Below, piece after piece: positions 7,369 to 10,974 of a stretch of DNA of 10,974 nucleotides. Source of the stretch: DATDUW01 sp035290185. Its GTDB lineage: Bacteria > Patescibacteriota > Patescibacteriia > UBA9934 > GWF2-40-263. The stretch lies in assembly GCA_035290185.1 (NCBI GenBank), contig DATDUW010000046.1, positions 1-10,974 of the forward strand. The letters are read 5' to 3'. Below the pieces are notes generated by a model, which saw nothing but the letters and a program-made list of their open reading frames with translations, did no database searches and had not been told where the DNA came from. The position numbers were made by a program, and so were the translations under genes. How positions within the stretch are numbered: the first letter of the stretch is position 1; each line of letters starts with the position of its first letter.

Positions 7369-7396
7369 ATTTTATGTGAAATTTGAGAACTGTCAA
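7369..7396 (-). promoter_or_regulatory. Promoter of the coiled-coil gene, nearly leaderless
   Basis: On the - strand, a perfect TTGACA (7391-7396), a 16-base spacer and TAAAAT (7369-7374, five of six consensus). The ATG begins nine bases after the -10 box, so the predicted message would start at or within a few bases of the start codon. It overlaps the upstream edge of the ybaB promoter. Confidence 0.6.
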
Positions 7397-7398
7397 GA

Positions 7399-7427
7399 CA
7401 GACGATTTTCGTAAAATCTGCTATTCT
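7399..7427 (+). promoter_or_regulatory. Candidate ybaB-recR promoter with a spacer palindrome
   Basis: An extended -10 TG-C-TATTCT (7419-7427) lies 17 bases after a weak CAGACG (7399-7404). Between them is the palindrome GATTTT-CGT-AAAATC (7404-7418), which resembles the one in the promoter at 2787. Predicted start near 7434 gives a leader of about 26 bases, without a Shine-Dalgarno. Confidence 0.45.
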
Positions 7428-7459
7428 ATCCACAGAAATTCATTTGAAAAAATCTCCTT

Positions 7460-7765
7460 ATGTTTTCCAAAATCAAAGCCATCAAAGACCTGAGAGACCA
7501 AGCGAAAAAAATGCAAAATCAGCTTTCAGAAATCACTTGTGAAGGTTCTGCAGCATGGGGAAAAATCAAAATAAAAATGGATGGGAATCAGACCGTCCTT
7601 GACGTTTCTATTGACGGAGAGCTGCTTTCCGATAAAGATGATCTTCAAAAAGCGATCAAAGAGGCCTTCAACGATGCCATCAAACAAATCCACAAGCAAA
7701 TGGCCTACAAACTCAAGGATATGGGCGGCCTGGATGCCTTGAAAAATCTTGGTTCAGGCGGATAA
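7460..7765 (+). CDS. ybaB: YbaB/EbfC family nucleoid-associated DNA-binding protein
   Basis: A 101-aa small protein of the YbaB/EbfC family, which forms dimers that bind DNA broadly and help organise the nucleoid. The family pattern is clear: an N-terminal amphipathic helix with RDQAKKMQNQL, a short beta sheet with the VLDVSIDGELL stretch, and a C-terminal helix (DDLQKAIKEAFNDAIKQI). The tail ends in a Gly-rich GGLDALKNLGSGG, typical of the family. The start ATG at 7460 matches the usual N-terminus; there is no Shine-Dalgarno. recR begins 24 bases downstream, the conserved ybaB-recR pairing. In many bacteria dnaX precedes this pair; here the neighbour is a divergent coiled-coil gene instead. 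Confidence 0.95.
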   Translation: MFSKIKAIKDLRDQAKKMQNQLSEITCEGSAAWGKIKIKMDGNQTVLDVSIDGELLSDKDDLQKAIKEAFNDAIKQIHKQMAYKLKDMGGLDALKNLGSGG

Positions 7766-7789
7766 TGGACGGAGCTGTGAAATGCTCCT

Positions 7790-8392
7790 ATGCGACGATT
7801 TCCAGAACCGATTCAGAACCTCGCCGCAGCCTTTACGGCCCTGCCAGGCGTTGGGTCCAAGACAGCCCTGCGATATGTCTATGCCCTCCTTGCTCTTCCG
7901 CGACGCGAACTTGAACAGCTTTCACGGCTTGTCCGTGAATTAGGCGAACGTATTGAAGTCTGTCCTGAATGTCGGAGCTATACAGAAGGGGGCCTGTGCG
8001 AAATTTGTCGTGACTCTCGACGGGACCAACGGCTTTTGTGCATTGTTGAAACTTCACGCGATATTGCCACGCTTGAAGCCAGCGGTGCCTATCGCGGACG
8101 TTATTTTGTTTTAGGCGGCACGCTCAATCCCCTGGAAGGATTCACGCCGGATGTGCTCCCCATCCGAAATCTGATGGAAAAAATTCAAGCGTCAAACGGC
8201 ATTGAGGAACTCATTCTGGCCTTTTCCCCAGATGTCCACGGCGAGACAACCATGCTTTACCTGGCCAGGGAACTGAAGCCTCTCCATCGTCGCGTCACGC
8301 GTCTTGCCCGCGGTCTCCCCACTGGCGCCGCCATTGAATTCGCAGACGAAGTAACGCTCGGCGACGCTCTGCAAGGACGAAAAGAAATATAA
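7790..8392 (+). CDS. recR: Recombination mediator protein RecR
   Basis: Works with RecO (and RecF) to load RecA onto single-stranded DNA at gaps. The 200 aa are full length. Domain order is as expected: helix-hairpin-helix LPGVGSKTALRY (about 18-29), a C4 zinc finger with Cys58, Cys61, Cys70 and Cys73, the Toprim domain (from about 82, LLCIVETSRD with Glu87 and Asp91), and a C-terminal segment with RGLPTGAAIEFADEVTL. One difference: the family's PTVEGEAT-type stretch reads PDVHGETT, so His150 replaces the first Glu. It follows ybaB by 24 bases without a good Shine-Dalgarno (a GGAG lies too far away), so it is probably translated from a shared message. No + strand terminator is convincing after the stop. 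Confidence 0.96.
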   Translation: MRRFPEPIQNLAAAFTALPGVGSKTALRYVYALLALPRRELEQLSRLVRELGERIEVCPECRSYTEGGLCEICRDSRRDQRLLCIVETSRDIATLEASGAYRGRYFVLGGTLNPLEGFTPDVLPIRNLMEKIQASNGIEELILAFSPDVHGETTMLYLARELKPLHRRVTRLARGLPTGAAIEFADEVTLGDALQGRKEI

Positions 8393-8425
8393 AAACCGTC
8401 CCTGTATCTCCTTGTACAAGAACGG
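8386..8425 (-). terminator. Intrinsic terminator of the 353-aa orphan gene
   Basis: Read on the - strand, CCGTTCTTGTA (8415-8425) pairs with TACAGGGACGG (8396-8406) over 11 bp including two G-U pairs, around an eight-base loop, followed by TTTTTATATTT. On the + strand the two G-U pairs become C-A mismatches, so the hairpin favours the - direction. The U run overlaps the recR stop codon. Confidence 0.88.
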
Positions 8426-8452
8426 CTTTGAGTTTCGATGAGTAGGTGTCTA

Positions 8453-9514
8453 TTACACGCGGAGATAGCAGTAGAAGTCTCGGTGCTGGGAAGCCAATGG
8501 CTCCCAAGACATAGGTCGCCATCGGTCAGCCTCTGCACTCTGGACGATCAATCCTCCCCATCCGTGCGAGCAGGAGACACTGGTAAAAGCGGGGGCTACC
8601 TTCCGCCAGAATGAATGTTCCTCTTCCGGATGGAAGTGGAACATCAACCTCCGGCGGTTCGGGGTCCAAAAAGAGAGAGGGACATCGAACTGCCATTTCC
8701 CCATCTCTTCCTGTTGAGAACGAGGGAAGAGACACAAGGCGTCCTTCTGCTGTCCTTCCACCATCAGGCCAAAATCGCCGGCATGAGGGACGTCAGAACT
8801 GACTAGAAAGTCATTCCCAAACCACCGCAGCGGAACGACTTCGTGATTTCGAAGACGAAAAGTTCGAAATCTTCCAAGGACGTCAGCCTGGTGGGCCTGC
8901 AGGACCGCCGTGATACGGCTATGGTCTTGGCCACCATTCTGTCGATGCTCCCGAAAGAGATTTTTTAGGCTTGGAAAAGCCTGGAAAAGACGCTCTGCCT
9001 CATTCAACCACCGTTCTGCCTGGACCCCCTCTTCGAATTCCGGAAGAGGACGCCCATCCATCCGATCGAGGTAGTGTCCCAAAAAAGAAGTCCACACTCC
9101 TTCGTGATTAAAGAGATATTCTAAAAGGAGGAAGGTCCTCGCCGGGTCGTACATGACGACCGTGATCGGAACCGTCTTCTCCAGCGGCCACTCTTCCCCG
9201 CGAATGAAGTAGGTTGGATCAACAAGCACCCGGCTCAGTTCCCGGTATGCTTCCGTCCTTCCTTCCGCATCAAGCTGTGAGAGCAGCTGCTGCATGGAAG
9301 TGACGCGGCCGCAAAACTCTCGAAACCGTTTGACGGCTTGCGCTGGCGTGCGACTTCCCAGTCTGAACAGCTCCATGGTCTCATTCCATGAGATGCCAAG
9401 GCGGCCGCGTACGGCTTTAAAATCCTCATTGGCCGTCAGCCTCCCACGCAACCACTCGACTTCCTGTTCGGACGTCATCAAGACACCCCCTTCTTCAGGC
9501 ACTCGCTTCTTCAT
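8453..9514 (-). CDS. Hypothetical soluble protein, 353 aa, unrecognised
   Basis: No family recognised. The product is soluble, without signal peptide or membrane segment, and fairly rich in Trp, Phe, Arg and Glu. The N-terminal part (about 14-100) looks helical; the middle (115-190) has WPLEKTVPITVVMYDPARTFLLLEY-type mixed segments; the C-terminal part (220-353) looks beta-rich with many aromatic residues and a HFHPEEEH stretch (293-300) that could bind metal, though nothing proves it. The start at 9514 is backed by AAAGGA seven bases upstream; a second candidate ATG at 9478 has its own AAGGGGG eight bases or so before it, giving 341 aa. The gene is a single-gene unit with a good promoter (9634-9662), a structured leader and a matched terminator, so it is probably real and expressed. 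Confidence 0.85.
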   Translation of the reverse strand: MKKRVPEEGGVLMTSEQEVEWLRGRLTANEDFKAVRGRLGISWNETMELFRLGSRTPAQAVKRFREFCGRVTSMQQLLSQLDAEGRTEAYRELSRVLVDPTYFIRGEEWPLEKTVPITVVMYDPARTFLLLEYLFNHEGVWTSFLGHYLDRMDGRPLPEFEEGVQAERWLNEAERLFQAFPSLKNLFREHRQNGGQDHSRITAVLQAHQADVLGRFRTFRLRNHEVVPLRWFGNDFLVSSDVPHAGDFGLMVEGQQKDALCLFPRSQQEEMGKWQFDVPLSFWTPNRRRLMFHFHPEEEHSFWRKVAPAFTSVSCSHGWGGLIVQSAEADRWRPMSWEPLASQHRDFYCYLRV

Positions 9515-9521
9515 TGTTCTT

Positions 9522-9527
9522 TCCTTT
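9522..9527 (-). promoter_or_regulatory. Ribosome binding site of the 353-aa gene
   Basis: AAAGGA on the - strand, seven bases before the ATG at 9514. It supports this start over the internal ATG at 9478. Confidence 0.65.
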
Positions 9528-9559
9528 CAGTTCAGTTGTGAAAGAAGCTCTCTGAAGCA

Positions 9560-9626
9560 GCATCTCATGAAAGATGCCAACCGGCCCCGGCCGACATAGC
9601 CGAAAACCGGGTGTCTCATGAAAGAC
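9560..9626 (-). promoter_or_regulatory. Structured 5' leader with two matching hairpins
   Basis: On the - strand the predicted leader begins with hairpin GTCT-TTCATG-AGAC (9613-9626), passes a GC-rich middle with competing pairings (CCCGG 9607-9611 with CCGGG 9586-9590, or CGGC with GCCG), and ends with hairpin GCATCT-TTCATG-AGATGC (9560-9577). Both hairpins share the 12-base core TCTTTCATGAGA. The pair just outside the core is G-C in one and A-U in the other, so pairing is kept while sequence changes. Function is unknown: protein binding, mRNA protection or control of translation are options. Confidence 0.5.
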
Positions 9627-9633
9627 GAAAGGG

Positions 9634-9662
9634 ACCTTACGATAGATAAAAACAAAAGTCAA
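9634..9662 (-). promoter_or_regulatory. Promoter of the 353-aa orphan gene
   Basis: On the - strand, TTGACT (9657-9662), a 17-base spacer and TAAGGT (9634-9639). The predicted start at about 9626-9627 falls at the first base of the leader hairpin. The -10 box is identical to that at 2809. Confidence 0.6.
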
Positions 9663-9707
9663 AACTATCGCCTTTTCGACGGTGGGTTTATTTTTCCGTA
9701 TCTGTAC

Positions 9708-9737
9708 AAAACAAAAGGATGGGTCTGAAACCCATCC
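9708..9737 (-). terminator. Intrinsic terminator of rplU
   Basis: On the - strand GGATGGGT pairs with ACCCATCC over 8 bp around a five-base loop (9717-9737), followed by TTTTGTTTT. It lies 20 bases after the rplU stop and shows that no further gene is co-transcribed. Confidence 0.9.
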
Positions 9738-9757
9738 CTACCTTCCTACACCCCCCG

Positions 9758-10075
9758 TTACTTCGAAACAATCTTTCCGATCTTTACTTTCGTAAACGGT
9801 TGGCGGTGACCGACATTGCGGCGGTACCGGACCTTTGGTTTGTATTTCACGACCGAAACTTTTTTGGCCTTGCCGTGCTCGACAATGGTCGCGCTAACGG
9901 AAGCCCCGTCGACCAGCGGCTTTCCAAGCTTCACTTCCTTCCCTTCCTCGTCAGCAACAAGGAGGACTTCAAGGGAGATCTCGCTCCCGGGTTCGACCTC
10001 AAGCTTCTCGATCTTGAGCTCCTGACCTTCGCGGACCTCATACTGCTTGCCGCCGGTCCGAATGACTGCGAACAT
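9758..10075 (-). CDS. rplU: 50S ribosomal protein L21
   Basis: A large-subunit ribosomal protein that binds 23S rRNA. The 105-aa product is of normal length and carries the family signatures: MFAVIRTGGKQYEV at the N-terminus, and the basic C-terminal stretch YKPKVRYRRNVGHRQPFTKV. I chose the ATG at 10075 because MFAV is the usual start; an in-frame ATG two codons upstream (10081) would add Met-Pro. No Shine-Dalgarno is visible. rplU is normally followed by rpmA (L27), but here a terminator comes 20 bases after the stop, so it is transcribed alone, from tandem promoters with a leader of about 70 to 115 bases. Confidence 0.97.
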   Translation of the reverse strand: MFAVIRTGGKQYEVREGQELKIEKLEVEPGSEISLEVLLVADEEGKEVKLGKPLVDGASVSATIVEHGKAKKVSVVKYKPKVRYRRNVGHRQPFTKVKIGKIVSK

Positions 10076-10107
10076 AGGCATCTACGCGCTCGCGGCTTCC
10101 CAGTCTT

Positions 10108-10121
10108 CTGGATAAATCCAG
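10108..10121 (-). promoter_or_regulatory. Small hairpin in the rplU leader
   Basis: CTGGA-TTTA-TCCAG on the - strand, a 5-bp stem with a four-base loop, about 27 bases before the rplU start. L21 leaders are sites of feedback control in some bacteria, but nothing here matches a known leader family well enough to name it. Confidence 0.3.
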
Positions 10122-10159
10122 GCGGTATTGCCAGCGATCTGTTAGAAATTAACGACGGA

Positions 10160-10189
10160 ATCTTACAATTTTTAGACCTCTCCTGTCAA
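10160..10189 (-). promoter_or_regulatory. rplU proximal promoter (P2)
   Basis: On the - strand, perfect TTGACA (10184-10189), an 18-base spacer and TAAGAT (10160-10165). Predicted start near 10153. Its GTAAGAT stretch resembles GTAAGGT in two other promoters of the window. Confidence 0.55.
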
Positions 10190-10198
10190 GAAAATGGA

Positions 10199-10227
10199 AG
10201 GATACTCTAAATTTCTTTATTTGTCAA
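10199..10227 (-). promoter_or_regulatory. rplU distal promoter (P1)
   Basis: On the - strand, perfect TTGACA (10222-10227), a 17-base spacer and TATCCT (10199-10204). It lies directly after the DEAD-box helicase terminator, so a fresh transcript would begin here. Tandem with the proximal promoter. Confidence 0.5.
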
Positions 10228-10240
10228 AAAAATCTAACAT

Positions 10241-10273
10241 AATTAAAAACAACTGTATTTCTACAGCTGTTTT
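10241..10273 (-). terminator. Intrinsic terminator of the DEAD-box helicase gene
   Basis: On the - strand, AAAACAGCTGTA (10262-10273) pairs with TACAGTTGTTTT (10246-10257) over 12 bp including one G-U, closed by a GAAA tetraloop and followed by a T-rich tract. It lies 16 bases after the stop codon. Confidence 0.9.
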
Positions 10274-10288
10274 CAGACACTGTTTCTT

Positions 10289-10974
10289 TTATCGTCCCCC
10301 ACGCGAGCGGGAGCCGAAGGATGGGCGACTGCCAGGCGAACGACCGCGACTGAAGGGACGTCGAGGCTTGGAAAAACCATGCGAAGGTCGATCTTCTGAT
10401 CGAGAGTTTCCTTGTGGCTGGCGTTGTTGGTTTCCAGCTGGATGAGATGGGGAACGACGCGGTTCTTCCCTTCCTGTGGAGGAGGCGCGATGGGAATTTA
10501 TTCCAGGATGAAACGACCTGTTTTCAGATCCACCGGACGATTCTCGACGCACGCTTCCTCCACGAAAAGCCGGACGTGGAGTCGGAATGTCTGCGGGGAG
10601 CGGCGCCCGCATCGGAGGAAGTTCTGGGAGGCGGCTGACCGGAAGCGCCTTACGGATGAGCCTTTCAATGTCCCGAATTTCACGTCTTTGGTCAGGCATG
10701 GCAAAGGAGACGGCATGACCGGACTGTCCGGCACGACCGGTGCGTCCGATACGATGCACATAGTCTCCAGGACTATCTGGCAGATCAAAATTGAGAACCA
10801 ATTCAATGCCCGTCACATCAATACCGCGCGCCGCAATGTCTGTGGCCACAAGCACGCGATACTTTCCCCTTTTAAAACCTTCGAGAGCCTCGCGCCGCTG
10901 GGCAAGAGAACGGTCCGAATGAATTTCAGCCGCGCGATGCCCCATGGTGCGCACGGAACGGGCAATCTTTCTAG
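10289..10974 (-). CDS. DEAD-box RNA helicase, C-terminal part; 5' end outside window
   Basis: The frame is open to the window edge (the GTG at 10954 is internal), so the first RecA-like domain is missing here. The visible 227 codons hold most of the second RecA-like domain: GHRAAEIHSD, RVLVATDIAARGIDV (motif V), YVHRIGRTGRAGQSG (motif VI, with both arginines) and a short ERLIRK helix. After about 110 residues comes a low-complexity tail of about 115 residues rich in Arg, Ser, Gly and Pro, ending SRSRGGR, which likely binds RNA without fixed structure. This is the layout of RhlE/CsdA-type helicases that remodel ribosomal precursors or help RNA decay; the exact subtype cannot be told from this part. 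It precedes rplU but is separated from it by a strong terminator. Confidence 0.95.
   Translation of the reverse strand, partial: RKIARSVRTMGHRAAEIHSDRSLAQRREALEGFKRGKYRVLVATDIAARGIDVTGIELVLNFDLPDSPGDYVHRIGRTGRAGQSGHAVSFAMPDQRREIRDIERLIRKALPVSRLPELPPMRAPLPADIPTPRPAFRGGSVRRESSGGSENRSFHPGINSHRASSTGREEPRRSPSHPAGNQQRQPQGNSRSEDRPSHGFSKPRRPFSRGRSPGSRPSFGSRSRGGR

Noticed and set aside
10082..10153. Known L21 leader or riboswitch before rplU
   Set aside because: Only one short hairpin is visible and the sequence does not match a leader class I can name with confidence.
9719..10210. 163-codon + strand frame across rplU
   Set aside because: It is antisense to a certain L21 gene and covers its promoter and terminator; the translation has no recognisable pattern.

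Overview
The window reads like chromosomal housekeeping DNA from a bacterium with a compact genome. Protein style (a worn-down PriA, short forms of core proteins, orphan coiled-coil and membrane genes, mostly absent Shine-Dalgarno sites) suggests a Patescibacteria/CPR lineage with medium GC. This is an inference from style, not from a marker search. TGA ends several genes, so the code is standard at that codon. No mobile element, CRISPR array, tRNA or rRNA was seen.

Layout. Positions 2-2766 (+) hold the conserved run priA (5' part outside the window), def and fmt: replication restart followed by N-terminal formyl-methionine metabolism. Positions 2787-3791 (+) hold an autonomous unit of promoter, strong Shine-Dalgarno, orphan 281-aa membrane/coiled-coil protein and strong terminator. 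Positions 3791-5361 (-) hold an aromatic/hydroxy amino-acid permease-like transporter overlapping a small four-helix membrane protein. Positions 5470-6957 (+) hold the replicative helicase dnaB, transcribed divergently from the permease. Positions 6991-7359 (-) hold a small heptad-repeat coiled-coil protein. Positions 7460-8392 (+) hold the ybaB-recR pair. Positions 8386-9662 (-) hold a second autonomous orphan unit (353 aa) with promoter, structured leader, Shine-Dalgarno and terminator. Positions 9708-10227 (-) hold a monocistronic rplU with tandem promoters and terminator. Positions 10241-10974 (-) hold the C-terminal part of a DEAD-box RNA helicase with a long Arg/Ser/Gly-rich tail and its terminator.

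Most genes serve DNA replication, restart and recombination (priA, dnaB, ybaB, recR) or translation and RNA handling (def, fmt, rplU, DEAD-box helicase). The most interesting signals are: (1) PriA has lost the catalytic residues of all visible helicase motifs but keeps all eight zinc-binding cysteines; (2) several promoters share unusual elements, namely a TAAGRT -10 box in three of them and an ATTTT-N3/4-AAAATCTG palindrome in two; (3) the 353-aa orphan has a leader with two near-identical hairpins whose stems covary; (4) two genes have promoters placed so close to the ATG that their mRNAs would be nearly leaderless.
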